Shown piece after piece: positions 27,544-35,903 of a stretch of DNA of 64,000 nucleotides. A model generated the notes under the pieces. The model saw only the letters and a program-made list of their open reading frames with translations, was not told where the DNA came from and did no database searches. The first letter of the stretch is position 1. Every line of letters starts with the position of its first letter. This DNA comes from Hymenobacter sediminicola (GTDB lineage Bacteria > Bacteroidota > Bacteroidia > Cytophagales > Hymenobacteraceae): assembly GCF_014250515.1 (NCBI RefSeq), contig NZ_CP060202.1:927001-991000 (forward strand). The letters are read 5' to 3'. Both the position numbers and the translations under genes were made by a program.

Positions 27544-27777
27544 TTAGTGGTTCAGTAGCGTGGCAGCGGCAGCAAATCGGCGGGAATACTGGTCGCGGGC
27601 CAAGTCGCCGGCTGGTAGCGGGGAGGTGTACAGGCCCCACATATCGAGTGCAAGCTGCTGGTCAGCTTCCTGCGCAGCCTGCCGGGTGTCGTTGCTCACC
27701 GACAAGGCCGATACGGTAGCTCCCAGTCCATCATAATGGGGCAAGCCCAACGAGAATTTGCGGGTTTGGCTTTTCAT
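27544..27777 (-). CDS. Small unknown protein at the head of the USP run
   Basis: 77 aa, not recognised. Soluble, Ala/Leu/Asp-rich, no signal or TM segment; contains LSVSNDTRQAAQEADQQLAL. It lies 34 nt upstream of the first stress-protein gene in the same orientation, the same spacing as between the other genes of the run, which is the main reason to accept it as coding. Function unknown; co-regulation with the stress proteins inferred. Confidence 0.6.
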   Translation of the reverse strand: MKSQTRKFSLGLPHYDGLGATVSALSVSNDTRQAAQEADQQLALDMWGLYTSPLPAGDLARDQYSRRFAAAATLLNH

Positions 27778-27804
27778 AGCGGAGGGGGAAGTAAGAGGCT
27801 TCTA

Positions 27805-27900
27805 TTAGGAAGTAGGCCGGCCAGTACCGTGGCGGTAGGCGCTGGCCACTGCTAGTGCCGTGAGCAGCAGCACCGAGAACATCAAAAGGGGAATAGCCAT
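27805..27900 (-). CDS. 31-residue single-pass membrane peptide
   Basis: ATG at 27900, TAA at 27805-27807. The translation begins MAIPLLMFSVLLLTALAVAS and ends in a basic polar tail (AYRHGTGRPTS), the shape of a KdpF-like mini membrane protein. It lies 27 nt upstream of the 77-aa gene in the same direction, so it may be the first gene of the stress-protein operon. No known family recognised; coding status rests on hydrophobic profile and operon position. Confidence 0.45.
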   Translation of the reverse strand: MAIPLLMFSVLLLTALAVASAYRHGTGRPTS

Positions 27901-28499
27901 GGGAATGAGGGGTCAGACCTTTGGAAAGAGCGTTGAGCAGTGAGCTACTTCAAAAGTCAAGATTTGCAAGCCTCGATGATGTGATGCGCATCAGGCCGAA
28001 AGATGACATTGGTCATGCTGGCGGCCCGGGGTGTACGCTGCAAAAGCCTCATCTGGGCAGTGGCATGTAGGGGTATAGCTAAGGTGCTGAACGGCACCGG
28101 CCCTCACCGCTTTTCACGCTGATCAACAGAGGGAAGAATGCAGGCCGCGGGCCCGACATAAGGCTGCCTTACTACAAGGCAGCAGCCGCTTTGAGCAGCC
28201 CACCTGAGCAGGTGGTGAGCCAACAGGAACGCCAAGGACAACCCCTGAAAACCACCGGTATCCGGTGGCAGGCGGTGTACCTGAGCCGCATGCGAGGCCA
28301 CAACGAGTACTATACGCTGCGAGCGGCACATTCTGCGGTATAGTAAATATAAGTATTATTTAATATAAAGAACAGACAATACTTTGGCATTACTTACTTT
28401 TTGATGCGCAGTGGGTTGAGTAGGGCACTGGGTTTCCATCAGGCCTTCACGACACTTAGCATGATCTGGCGCTAATGCTACCCAAGCCACACATGCGAT
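27901..28499. other. 599-nt intergenic region with candidate operators
   Basis: No credible gene. Contents: two dyads near the stress operon (a 12-bp palindrome TGATGCGCATCA at 27982-27993 and ATGAC-N4-GTCAT at 28002-28015), a further dyad CCACCGG-N3-CCGGTGG at 28252-28268, and an AT-rich stretch at about 28345-28385. It likely holds the control region of the minus-strand stress operon; no exact TAnnTTTG box was found for it. Confidence 0.5.
27982..28015. promoter_or_regulatory. Candidate regulator-binding dyads upstream of the USP operon
   Basis: Perfect 12-bp palindrome TGATGCGCATCA (27982-27993), then 8 nt later ATGAC-ATTG-GTCAT (28002-28015). The second has the spacing of a dimer of the Crp/Fnr family. 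About 80-115 nt upstream of the 31-residue gene. Binding protein unknown. Confidence 0.35.
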
Positions 28500-28961
28500 C
28501 TACCGTAGGGCATCAAAAGCGTACTGCGCATTGCTCCAAAACTCATCCAGCGCCATCAGGCGGGGCTTGAAGAAGGAAATCAGGGCGGGCCAGTCGTCGC
28601 GGCTGAACAGGTTGACGGGTGTCAGCTCAGTGAAAATGCGGCTCAAAGGTTGGCCGTTGGCATCTACGGTGTCGGCTTCCCAGCGCCAGGTTTCGCCCAG
28701 GGTTTCATGCAACAGCGTTTTTAGCTCCAGAAACTGCTCGAAAAACAGCTCCCGTACACCCGCATCGGGGTGGGTGAACTCAATGCCGATGGAAGCACGG
28801 CGGCCATCGGCCTGCATCCGAAAGTAAACATGCTTGAGGCCGGTTTTATAGTTTATCCAGTTCGTCGGGACTCCTTCGGCCGAAGGCACCGGAGCCATAT
28901 ATTGCCCAAATGTGGTCCAGAAAGCCTGACGTAGTTGGGTTACTTCTGTTTTACTGTACAT
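28500..28961 (-). CDS. DUF4268-domain protein
   Basis: 153 aa. Start at 28961 (MYSKTEVTQLRQAFWTTFGQ), the family N-terminus; upstream frame is non-conserved. Matches the DUF4268 pattern: NWINYKTGLKHVYFRM, SIGIEFTHPDAGVRELFFEQ, LSRIFTELTPVNLFSRDDWP, and a C-terminal ALDEFWSN. DUF4268 proteins are soluble, of unknown function, and sometimes lie in nuclease-like fold proteins. Divergent from the HIRAN gene. Confidence 0.8.
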   Translation of the reverse strand: MYSKTEVTQLRQAFWTTFGQYMAPVPSAEGVPTNWINYKTGLKHVYFRMQADGRRASIGIEFTHPDAGVRELFFEQFLELKTLLHETLGETWRWEADTVDANGQPLSRIFTELTPVNLFSRDDWPALISFFKPRLMALDEFWSNAQYAFDALR

Positions 28962-29115
28962 CACGCAAAAATACGGTCCGCGGGCTATGTAGCCGCAAGA
29001 AGCCGCTGTCATTGCCTTCAAGCAGGGGCAGCACAAGCGGATTTCCGGTAGTAGGCAGTGGTAAGCTGGGCGTATGCGTGTTATGTTTACGCCTCCACCA
29101 AGATTTTCACGTGCT

Positions 29116-29445
29116 ATGGCCGATGCCTCCGCCCTTGTTCTGCTCGAATGCCTGGTAGCTGGCACTACGCACCGCCCCGGCCTACGCGACTATGAGCCGC
29201 AGCTGAAGCCTGGCCAGATGCTGGCGCTCCAACGGGAAGCCGATAGCGCCTACGACGACTGGGCCGTGCAAGTACACACAACTGCCCCCGATGCCATGTG
29301 GCTGGGCTACTTGCCTGAAGGACGCAACGAAACCATTGCCCGGCTGCTGGATGCTGGCTTTCCCCTCTCGGCTCGCCTTACGCACAAGGCTTGGGAAGAT
29401 GACTGGCTGCACTTGGAAATAGAAGTGCTGCTACCAACGAAATAA
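29116..29445 (+). CDS. HIRAN-domain protein
   Basis: About 109 aa, essentially a lone HIRAN domain: ECLVAGTTHRPGLRDYEPQL, LQREADSAYDDWAVQVHT and WLGYLPEGRNETIARLLDAG. HIRAN domains in larger proteins bind single-stranded DNA ends or damaged DNA; a free-standing copy in bacteria is of unknown use. Start uncertain: ATG at 29116 is preferred, with in-frame ATGs at 29074 and 29083 as alternatives. Confidence 0.8.
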   Translation: MADASALVLLECLVAGTTHRPGLRDYEPQLKPGQMLALQREADSAYDDWAVQVHTTAPDAMWLGYLPEGRNETIARLLDAGFPLSARLTHKAWEDDWLHLEIEVLLPTK

Positions 29446-29504
29446 GTGGGTGGGTTGATGGCAAAAGACTACGCTAACGCAGCTGCAGGCCATCAATCCA
29501 CTAG

Positions 29505-30467
29505 TTAAAGAGCATCGGCGAGGGCCAGCACCTGCTGCCGGGCCTGCTGCAGCGCGGGCTCCTGCGGAAACGTGTACTGCACCCAACGGGTAAAGCCACT
29601 CACTATTTCGCCCACCGCCTGCCGTCCGCTGGGCTCTGTTGCACCTGCTGAAGCGGCCCGCTCATCGGTGGGTACCGTGGGGAATACGCTGCCCAGCCCC
29701 ACCTTCTCCAGCACCTCCGACACGAACACCATACCGCATACCTGCATTGCCTGGTACAATTGCACCAGCTCCGGCATCGTCACCGCAAAGTCTTCGGCTG
29801 GTTCCAACGTTCCTAGGCGCTCTATCATGGGTTCTAGCGCGACCGGCCGCAGGGTTGCCAGCTCTGCCACTGCCTGCAGAAACGGGTGCTCACCAGCCTC
29901 GGGTAGAGAATGTACCAGCAACAAAGCCAGCCGCATCATCTGTAGCTGTGGCTCCGTAAACCGGATGGTAGCGGCCGTTGGCTCAGGGCCCGGATGCAAC
30001 GCCACATATTGCCCAAACGCTTCCTCTACCTGCAACCGGTGCAGCCCCAGGCTGGGCGTAGCAGGCAGATGTTCTTCCAGTAGCGCCAGAAAGGCCCCAC
30101 TCAGCTCTAAGCAATATATTTTCAACTGCTGGAGCTGAGCCGCATCAATATGCATTTGCTGCTGCACGTACCGCAAAACAGGGGCAGCCAGACTGGTTTC
30201 GAGGCTAAGACGGCCCAGCAGCATCAGGTTGTAGAGGTGGTGGGGCTGCTGCTCCAGAGCCTGTAGCAACTGGTCGTGGTCGGCAATGGTATTCAACTCA
30301 GCCACCCGAATGGTATTTAGCCCGGTGAGGGCCATAAGCTGTAACAACTGCGTTTCCTGCGGGCGGCTCAGCAACTCGGCGCAGGCCATACCATGCAGGC
30401 TCAGGCAATGCGCCAGTTGGTCGTACAAGTCGGCAGGAATGGTATGTAGCCAGTCGTTGGAGGGCAT
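29505..30467 (-). CDS. Unrecognised 320-aa Leu-rich helical protein
   Basis: Not recognised. ATG at 30467 (MPSNDWLHTIPADLYDQLAH); upstream frame is low-complexity and unlike a protein start. No signal peptide or TM segment; strongly helical with many Leu/Gln (for example LLQLMALTGLNTIRVAELNT, YVQQQMHIDAAQLQQLKIYC). Lies alone between the HIRAN gene and an outer-membrane protein gene. Codon use is like its neighbours. Confidence 0.7.
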   Translation of the reverse strand: MPSNDWLHTIPADLYDQLAHCLSLHGMACAELLSRPQETQLLQLMALTGLNTIRVAELNTIADHDQLLQALEQQPHHLYNLMLLGRLSLETSLAAPVLRYVQQQMHIDAAQLQQLKIYCLELSGAFLALLEEHLPATPSLGLHRLQVEEAFGQYVALHPGPEPTAATIRFTEPQLQMMRLALLLVHSLPEAGEHPFLQAVAELATLRPVALEPMIERLGTLEPAEDFAVTMPELVQLYQAMQVCGMVFVSEVLEKVGLGSVFPTVPTDERAASAGATEPSGRQAVGEIVSGFTRWVQYTFPQEPALQQARQQVLALADAL

Positions 30468-30560
30468 GGACGGAAGAAGGGGATGAGCAGAAAAGCAGCT
30501 GGTGCAAAGAAACAGCATTTCGGTCGTACCACTTTCAACGCCCATGTGGCGGTTGGGGCT

Positions 30561-31238
30561 TTACCGCAGCAGGGTATAGCCTATGCGTAGCGCCGCGGCC
30601 GGTGCTATGCGCGTGCTGCGGCCAGGGTCAGGTGTGGCGGCCAGGAAGTTCTGGTTGGGCGCATCGAAAAGAGGGTCTGCCGTACGCTCGTTCAGCGTTT
30701 GGTAGCGTACCTCGCGCTGCCGGATTCCCAAGCCTAGCGCCATATCCAACCACAGCCGCTGCCCCAGCCGTTGCATAAGGCCTGCTTTCAGGGCAACTCC
30801 GCGTACTTCCCGCTCAATATGCGCGCCGTCATACGCCCGCCGCTCGTCACCTCGCTCGTAAGTGCCACTTTTCAGATCGTAGCTCTGCGGTACATAAAAT
30901 GCTTCTGCCGCTACGTACCACTGCTTCCGTTCCGAGCGGGGAATGTAGTAGCGGCCTTCCAGCTTGATTTTCTGGTAGCGGATGTTGTCTTTGTTCTGGT
31001 TCCAGTAGAAAAGCTGCAGCGGCGAAAACCGAAAGCCATAGTCGAGCTCCAGCCCAATACGCGGCACCGGCCGAAACTCCAGACCCAGCATCAGGGCGCT
31101 GGTGCTGGGGTCGAAAAGAGTAAGAGGTGCTGTTTTAAGCAGAAGCCGGTCGGGGTGTAGCTGCGGAGCCGCCACCTGAGCGTAGGCAGCGCCAGAAAGG
31201 CCCAAGCCGGTTATCAACAGAAAAAAGGAACGCATCAT
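30561..31238 (-). CDS. Exported outer-membrane-type protein (DUF3575-like)
   Basis: 225 aa from the ATG at 31238 (or 31235), which opens a signal peptide (MMRSFFLLITGLGLSGAAYA, cleavage before QVAAPQ). The rest alternates in beta-barrel manner; LLLKTAPLTLFDPSTSALML and VPRIGLELDYGFRF, with a final FRIGYTLLR-like end (here LRIGYTLLR), resemble the DUF3575 family of Bacteroidota. Function unknown. Confidence 0.7.
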   Translation of the reverse strand: MMRSFFLLITGLGLSGAAYAQVAAPQLHPDRLLLKTAPLTLFDPSTSALMLGLEFRPVPRIGLELDYGFRFSPLQLFYWNQNKDNIRYQKIKLEGRYYIPRSERKQWYVAAEAFYVPQSYDLKSGTYERGDERRAYDGAHIEREVRGVALKAGLMQRLGQRLWLDMALGLGIRQREVRYQTLNERTADPLFDAPNQNFLAATPDPGRSTRIAPAAALRIGYTLLR

Positions 31239-31457
31239 CAGCAAGACTCTCGGGTGGTAAGGCGGCACTAGGCCGGCAACCAAATATATCAGTTTGGACG
31301 CGTTAGGTCACTCGCCCGTCGATTTTACCAGCGAAAAAAACCGATTTGCTATTGGTATTAGCAATATAGGGGTGTGGCGTTATTTTTTTGCTAAAAATGG
31401 GACAATCTGCCCGGTGCAGGTGTTACCTTGCTGCTACCAACTTTACCCCTCCGCACT

Positions 31458-32504
31458 ATGCGCGAACCGTTTCTAACAGGCGGCAACGACCACATGGACG
31501 CCACCGAAAAAGACATTGATAAGGCACTACGCCCTCTTTCCTTCGATGATTTCGCAGGGCAGGATAAAGTAGTTGAGAACCTGAAAGTATTTGTGGCGGC
31601 AGCCAAGCAGCGAGGTGATGCCTTGGACCACGTGTTGCTGCATGGCCCTCCCGGCTTGGGCAAAACCACCCTTTCGCACATCATTGCCAACGAGCTGCAG
31701 TCGGGCATTAAGATGACCAGCGGCCCGGTGCTCGATAAGCCTTCGGACCTGGCCGGCCTGCTCACCAACCTGGAGACGCACGATGTGCTGTTCATTGATG
31801 AGATTCACCGCCTGAATCCGGTAGTAGAGGAGTATTTGTACTCGGCTATGGAGGATTACCGCATCGACATTATGCTCGATTCAGGTCCGAATGCCCGGTC
31901 GGTGCAGATTTCGTTGTCGCCGTTTACGCTGATTGGGGCTACTACTCGCTCCGGCATGCTCACGTCGCCGCTGCGGGCGCGTTTCGGCATTAGCTCCCGC
32001 CTCGAGTACTACGATTCCAAGCTGCTAACCAGCATCGTGCAGCGCTCTTCCGAAATCCTGGGCACCCCGATTTACGAAGATGCCGCCTACGAAATAGCGC
32101 GCCGCTCGCGCGGTACGCCGCGTATTGCCAACAACCTGTTGCGCCGTACCCGCGACTTTGCCCAGATCAAAGGGGATGGCAGCATTACGATGGATATTGC
32201 TCAGTTTGCCCTCAATGCCCTCGACGTGGATGCCCGTGGCCTCGACGACATGGACAAGCGTATCCTGACTACCATTATCGATAAGTTCAAAGGTGGTCCG
32301 GTGGGTATCAGCACTATTGCCACGGCTTGCGGCGAAGAGGGCGAAACCATTGAGGAAGTGTACGAGCCGTTCCTGATTCAGGAAGGCTACATCAAGCGTA
32401 CCAGCCGCGGCCGCGAAGCTACGGAAGCAGCTTACCTGCACTTAGGCCGGGCTATGCCGCAGCACCTGCGCGGTAACTCAGCTACTGGGGAGCTGTTTAG
32501 CTAA
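31458..32504 (+). CDS. ruvB: Holliday junction branch migration helicase RuvB
   Basis: 348-aa AAA+ motor that drives branch migration with RuvA. Start ATG at 31458 ([17 protein letters not shown]). Walker [10 protein letters not shown] is at residues 63-71 and Walker B DEIHR at 114-118; sensor and arginine-finger regions ([17 protein letters not shown]) and the C-terminal winged helix ([13 protein letters not shown]) are present. Length is family-typical. ruvA and ruvC are not nearby. Confidence 0.97.
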   Translation: MREPFLTGGNDHMDATEKDIDKALRPLSFDDFAGQDKVVENLKVFVAAAKQRGDALDHVLLHGPPGLGKTTLSHIIANELQSGIKMTSGPVLDKPSDLAGLLTNLETHDVLFIDEIHRLNPVVEEYLYSAMEDYRIDIMLDSGPNARSVQISLSPFTLIGATTRSGMLTSPLRARFGISSRLEYYDSKLLTSIVQRSSEILGTPIYEDAAYEIARRSRGTPRIANNLLRRTRDFAQIKGDGSITMDIAQFALNALDVDARGLDDMDKRILTTIIDKFKGGPVGISTIATACGEEGETIEEVYEPFLIQEGYIKRTSRGREATEAAYLHLGRAMPQHLRGNSATGELFS

Positions 32505-32517
32505 AGCACTACACTTT

Positions 32518-32616
32518 TCATCCTAAGCAGAACGAAGGACCTTATTGCGTTACTGTAAGTTGTCGTCAAGATGGCTGACGGTATCGTGGTAAGGTCCTTC
32601 GCTCTGCTTAGGATGA
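32518..32616. repeat. Long imperfect palindrome with CCTAAGCAGA core
   Basis: 27-nt arms at 32518-32544 and 32590-32616 (TCATCCTAAGCAGAACGAAG plus GACCTTA; one wobble pair), 45-nt centre. It starts 14 nt after the ruvB stop and ends just before the queG promoter box. It has the look of a dispersed REP/MITE-like element and may also terminate ruvB. Confidence 0.75.
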
Positions 32617-32618
32617 CG

Positions 32619-32626
32619 TATTTTTG
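32619..32626 (+). promoter_or_regulatory. Candidate -7 box for queG
   Basis: TATTTTTG, exact TAnnTTTG, 23 nt before the queG ATG and directly after the palindromic repeat. Confidence 0.5.
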
Positions 32627-32649
32627 TGGTTCATATTCGTTGCTTCCTA

Positions 32650-33582
32650 ATGCTCCCAACCGCTCACTATACTGCCTTTATCAAGCGCCGCGCGGCAGAA
32701 CTGGGCTTTATGTATTGCGGCATTTCGGAGGCGGGCTTTCTGGAAGAAGAAGCGCCGCGGCTTGAAAACTGGCTGAACCGCAACATGCACGGCCAGATGA
32801 GCTACATGGCTAACCATTTCGACAAGCGCCTTGATCCGCGCCTGCTCGTGGACGGAGCAAAATCAGTCATCTCGCTACTTCTGAACTACTACCCGCCTCA
32901 GGAAACCCAGCAACCCGACGACACGCTTAAAATTAGCAAGTACGCGTACGGCCGCGACTACCACTTCGTCATCAAAGACAAGTTGAAAACGCTGCTGGCT
33001 GACATGCAGGCGGAGATTGGGGAAATAGGGGGGCGGTGTTTCGTGGATTCGGCGCCGGTGCTGGACAAGGCTTGGGCCCGCAAAAGCGGCGCGGGTTGGG
33101 TAGGCAAAAATTCCAACCTGATTACGCCCGGCGTGGGCTCATTCTACTTCATTGCCGAACTGATTGTGGATGTGCCCCTCGACTACGACGGTCTTATCAA
33201 GGACTATTGCGGCACCTGTACCAAATGCGTGGACGCCTGCCCCACGCAGGCCATTACCGAGCCCTACGTAGTGGATGGCAGCAAGTGTATCAGCTACTTC
33301 ACTATCGAGCTGAAAGACCAGATTCCGCGGGAGGTAGAAGGCAAATTCGGCAATTGGGTATTTGGCTGCGACATCTGCCAGGATGTGTGCCCCTGGAACC
33401 GCTTCTCCAAGCCCCACCAAGAGCCTCAATTCAATCCGCACCCTGGCCTAAAGGATATGACTGCGTCTGACTGGCAGGAGATTACGCACGAACTGTTTTC
33501 GGAGCTGTTCCGGCAGTCGGCAGTAAAGCGCACTGGCTATGCGGGGCTCATGCGCAACATTCGCTTCGTAACAGAGGAGTAG
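32650..33582 (+). CDS. queG: Epoxyqueuosine reductase QueG
   Basis: 310-aa iron-sulfur, cobalamin-dependent enzyme that reduces epoxyqueuosine to queuosine in tRNA. Start ATG at 32650. The N-terminal domain carries [11 protein letters not shown] and [14 protein letters not shown]; two [4Fe-4S] motifs are visible, [12 protein letters not shown] (about residues 191-202) and [11 protein letters not shown] (about 241-251). The C-terminal HEAT-type domain of some QueG proteins is absent, so this is the short form. Confidence 0.95.
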   Translation: MLPTAHYTAFIKRRAAELGFMYCGISEAGFLEEEAPRLENWLNRNMHGQMSYMANHFDKRLDPRLLVDGAKSVISLLLNYYPPQETQQPDDTLKISKYAYGRDYHFVIKDKLKTLLADMQAEIGEIGGRCFVDSAPVLDKAWARKSGAGWVGKNSNLITPGVGSFYFIAELIVDVPLDYDGLIKDYCGTCTKCVDACPTQAITEPYVVDGSKCISYFTIELKDQIPREVEGKFGNWVFGCDICQDVCPWNRFSKPHQEPQFNPHPGLKDMTASDWQEITHELFSELFRQSAVKRTGYAGLMRNIRFVTEE

Positions 33583-33593
33583 CCTAAGTCGAT

Positions 33594-33645
33594 AAAAAAG
33601 TCCGCCGGGGCCGCAGTGTATGCTGCGGCCCCGGCGGACTTTTTT
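33594..33645. terminator. Perfect 23-bp bidirectional terminator
   Basis: GTCCGCCGGGGCCGCAG and its exact complement around TGTATG, flanked by A and T runs, between the convergent queG and small-protein genes. Confidence 0.92.
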
Positions 33646-33663
33646 ATTAGTCACTTGGGTGCG

Positions 33664-33861
33664 CTATACCGCTGCTGCCGATTGGGTGAAAACCCGGTTC
33701 AGAACGCGGCGGTACAGGGTAGAAAATTTCTCGTAGCACCATTCCTTAAGCTGCAGCAACTCGGCGGGCAGCAGCATCCGCAAGGCCTTGCGTAACTCCT
33801 TCTCGAAGAGGATTTTGTCGAAGCTTACTTTAAGTAGGATGGTCTTTGCGTATTCCAGCAT
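33664..33861 (-). CDS. Small 65-residue helical protein of unknown function
   Basis: ATG at 33861, translated MLEYAKTILLKVSFDKILFE and onward through LRKALRMLLPAELLQLKEWC. Amphipathic, Leu/Lys-rich, no signal or TM segment. Not recognised. Its compact helical composition and its own flanking terminator support coding, but there is no family evidence. Confidence 0.6.
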   Translation of the reverse strand: MLEYAKTILLKVSFDKILFEKELRKALRMLLPAELLQLKEWCYEKFSTLYRRVLNRVFTQSAAAV

Positions 33862-34054
33862 TGTTGAAAAGCCTGTTTTCGGGTGGGTTAGGGCGGAAAA
33901 TGGGTGCAAAGGGAGTATACGGAACAGAGTAAAATAGTCTATTCCGTAGCAGAACAGTCGGTGAATTTTACTGAAAGTTACAAAAAATAATTAGTTGCGT
34001 TATAAATATGTGGAGCGCTGAAAAGGTTCACGGCTGATAGAATTGTGTTAAAAA

Positions 34055-34090
34055 CAAAAAAGAGGAACGGGGACTCCGTTCCTCTCTTTT
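34055..34090 (-). terminator. Terminator of ferritin-like pair 2
   Basis: AGAGGAACGG and its complement around GGACT, with an A run on the plus strand, 21 nt past the stop of the ferritin-like gene at 34112. Confidence 0.85.
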
Positions 34091-34111
34091 ACGAGCAGTA
34101 TGCCTGATCAT

Positions 34112-34981
34112 CTAATAGGTGAAAAGGGCTAGAAGTGCAGTAGCCTGAGCCGAAGTCAGAGGCTCGTCAAACGCCTCGGGTACGCCCTGCGTCAGGACAG
34201 TGGAGCCAGGGAATCCGATGGGAAGTAGCTGGAACGGTACCGGACGGAAATCGGGCAGGTACTGTTGTAGGGCGTCTTCGCCGGCATAAGCAATGTCGGT
34301 TTTGCCCACTACCGTAATGCTAGTATCGGTAGGGCTGGGCCAAGGCTTCACGGTAGCACCACGCTGCTTACGCATCATTCGGATGCGGGCGGCGTGGCGG
34401 GCTTCGGTAGCATGGAGTTGCAGAGCAGTCTGCAGGATAAAATCATTCGTGCTCAGAAATTCCACCTGGCCTTTGTAAGCACGTACGCCGGCATCTTCCA
34501 GCAGCTGTGCCAAGCGCAGAAACTGGTCGAAATCGGTGAATACATCGGCAAATAGGGCTGGCTGGGTGCCGTTTTTAGTGCCCGTGAAATCGTAGTTGGC
34601 GGGAGCTGAAGCAGTACTGCCTGAGGCGGCAATAGCATCTGTCAGTAGCACGATATGCTGCTGCTGATGGCGCTGCATTGCCAAAATAGAGGCTCGGAAA
34701 GTAGGGTCGGCAGGGAAGAAAGCACCCGTAACCGCCAATGCACGGGTATAAAGTGCTTCCTGCAGCCGCTCCAATTGCAGAGCTAGGTCCAGAGAATCGA
34801 GGATGGTGAGCGTTGTGCGGGCCTGAGCTGGCAGAGTAGCCAGCCCGAAAGGCAGTGCTGCAGCCAGCGCTTTAGCGCTGAAGCGGCCCAGGCTTTCCAA
34901 GGCAGCCCGCCGCGGAGCCGACTGCTCCAGCTGTTCCGGGTTTGTTTCGGCCAGGTTGGCCAGAAGTTTCAGAATATTCAT
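34112..34981 (-). CDS. Ferritin-like protein, second gene of pair 2
   Basis: 289 aa from ATG 34981 (MNILKLLANLAETNPEQLEQ). A ferritin-like (PF13668-type) helical bundle: helix 1 LALQLERLQEALYTRALAVT, helix with MQRHQQQHIVLLTDAI, then EDAGVRAYKGQVEFL and LHATEARHAARIRM, whose Glu/His residues match the di-metal-ligand pattern ExxH. An N-terminal stretch (about residues 25-55, KALAAALPFGLATLPAQA) is hydrophobic and could be a signal or membrane segment. It lies 13 nt after the lipoprotein paralogue. Role likely metal binding or oxidative protection; unproven. Confidence 0.82.
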   Translation of the reverse strand: MNILKLLANLAETNPEQLEQSAPRRAALESLGRFSAKALAAALPFGLATLPAQARTTLTILDSLDLALQLERLQEALYTRALAVTGAFFPADPTFRASILAMQRHQQQHIVLLTDAIAASGSTASAPANYDFTGTKNGTQPALFADVFTDFDQFLRLAQLLEDAGVRAYKGQVEFLSTNDFILQTALQLHATEARHAARIRMMRKQRGATVKPWPSPTDTSITVVGKTDIAYAGEDALQQYLPDFRPVPFQLLPIGFPGSTVLTQGVPEAFDEPLTSAQATALLALFTY

Positions 34982-34994
34982 GGCAGGCAAAGCC

Positions 34995-35696
34995 TTAGGT
35001 AGTTGGCAGGTATGCCGTGGATATTTCTATTGGCACGAAAGGCTGAATAAGCGCCACAACCTCTAGTGGCGTTTTGGCGGCATCAAGACCGGTAGTGCCG
35101 ATAGTGGCGGCCCAGGAACCAGCCTGCAGCACCTCGTGAGCCAATGCCGCATGGCGGGCTTCTACAGAGGCCAGTTTCGCCAGCATCTTCAGGTAGCCAG
35201 TGGTGGTAATGTGCTTGGCAACGCCATTATAGGCTGCCACACCAATGTCTTCCAGCCGTTGAGCAGCCGTCCAGACGCCCTGGCGCGTGGTGAGCGTGAG
35301 TGAGGAAAAATCGAACGCAAACTGCGTTACGAAGCTGGCATCATACGCATTAGAGCCCAGAGCAACCTTCAGATACTCGCGGTGAATAAGCTCATGGTCG
35401 CGCAGATCCGTCAGATAAGCCAACTCACCGGGCAGCAAATCGGCGGGCGGCGTGGTCACTACCTTATCATAGAAGGCGGCTTCCAGTTGCTCCAGCAGGT
35501 AGGCATAGTTCAGAACAGTGAAATTTACACTATCTGCCTTGCCAATAACCAATTGCTGGTTGATAGGGGTAGGGTTATTATCTTCTTCTTTGGCGCAGCC
35601 AGCCAGCATCAGGGCCGAAGCAGCCGCGCCGGCCCCGGCTACGCGAAAGAAAGAACGGCGGTGGATAGTACGCGCCAGAAAAGAGTTGTCGTGCAT
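34995..35696 (-). CDS. Ferritin-like lipoprotein, first gene of pair 2
   Basis: 233 aa. N-terminus has a twin-arginine-like motif (HRRSFFRVAGAG, residues 12-23) followed by a lipobox LAGC (Cys34), so a Tat-type lipoprotein. The helical bundle has YLLEQLEAAFYDKVV, HELIHREYLKVAL, EDIGVAAYNGVAKHI and SVEARHAALAHEVL, matching the ferritin-like ligand pattern. Leads its pair: a TATCTTTG promoter box lies 49 nt upstream, and the partner follows after 13 nt. Confidence 0.85.
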   Translation of the reverse strand: MHDNSFLARTIHRRSFFRVAGAGAAASALMLAGCAKEEDNNPTPINQQLVIGKADSVNFTVLNYAYLLEQLEAAFYDKVVTTPPADLLPGELAYLTDLRDHELIHREYLKVALGSNAYDASFVTQFAFDFSSLTLTTRQGVWTAAQRLEDIGVAAYNGVAKHITTTGYLKMLAKLASVEARHAALAHEVLQAGSWAATIGTTGLDAAKTPLEVVALIQPFVPIEISTAYLPTT

Positions 35697-35745
35697 AAGA
35701 AAGAGGTCGGTGGGGCAGACCAGAAAACGCCCGGCACCGAGTCAA

Positions 35746-35753
35746 CAAAGATA
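35746..35753 (-). promoter_or_regulatory. Candidate -7 box for ferritin-like pair 2
   Basis: TATCTTTG on the minus strand, exact TAnnTTTG, 49 nt before the start at 35696. Confidence 0.55.
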
Positions 35754-35851
35754 GCCTGTTAAGATGGGATGCTCTAACCTGAAATAAGGTTGCACAGAAA
35801 AGCCAGTCTGGCCTACCGTACTGCTCGCAAGCCGGGCCACCTGAAAAATAA

Positions 35852-35881
35852 AAATGGGCGGCTCACACGAGCCGCCCATTT
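35852..35881 (-). terminator. Terminator of ferritin-like pair 1
   Basis: AAATGGGCGGCT and its perfect complement around CACACG, 22 nt after the stop of the gene at 35904; an A run on the plus strand gives the minus transcript its T tail. Confidence 0.9.
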
Positions 35882-35903
35882 CAGTGTTGCTTAGGCGTAA
35901 AAC

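Noticed and set aside
28104..28331. Open frame upstream of the USP region
   Set aside because: No signal, TM or domain pattern and no codon or start support; treated as intergenic.
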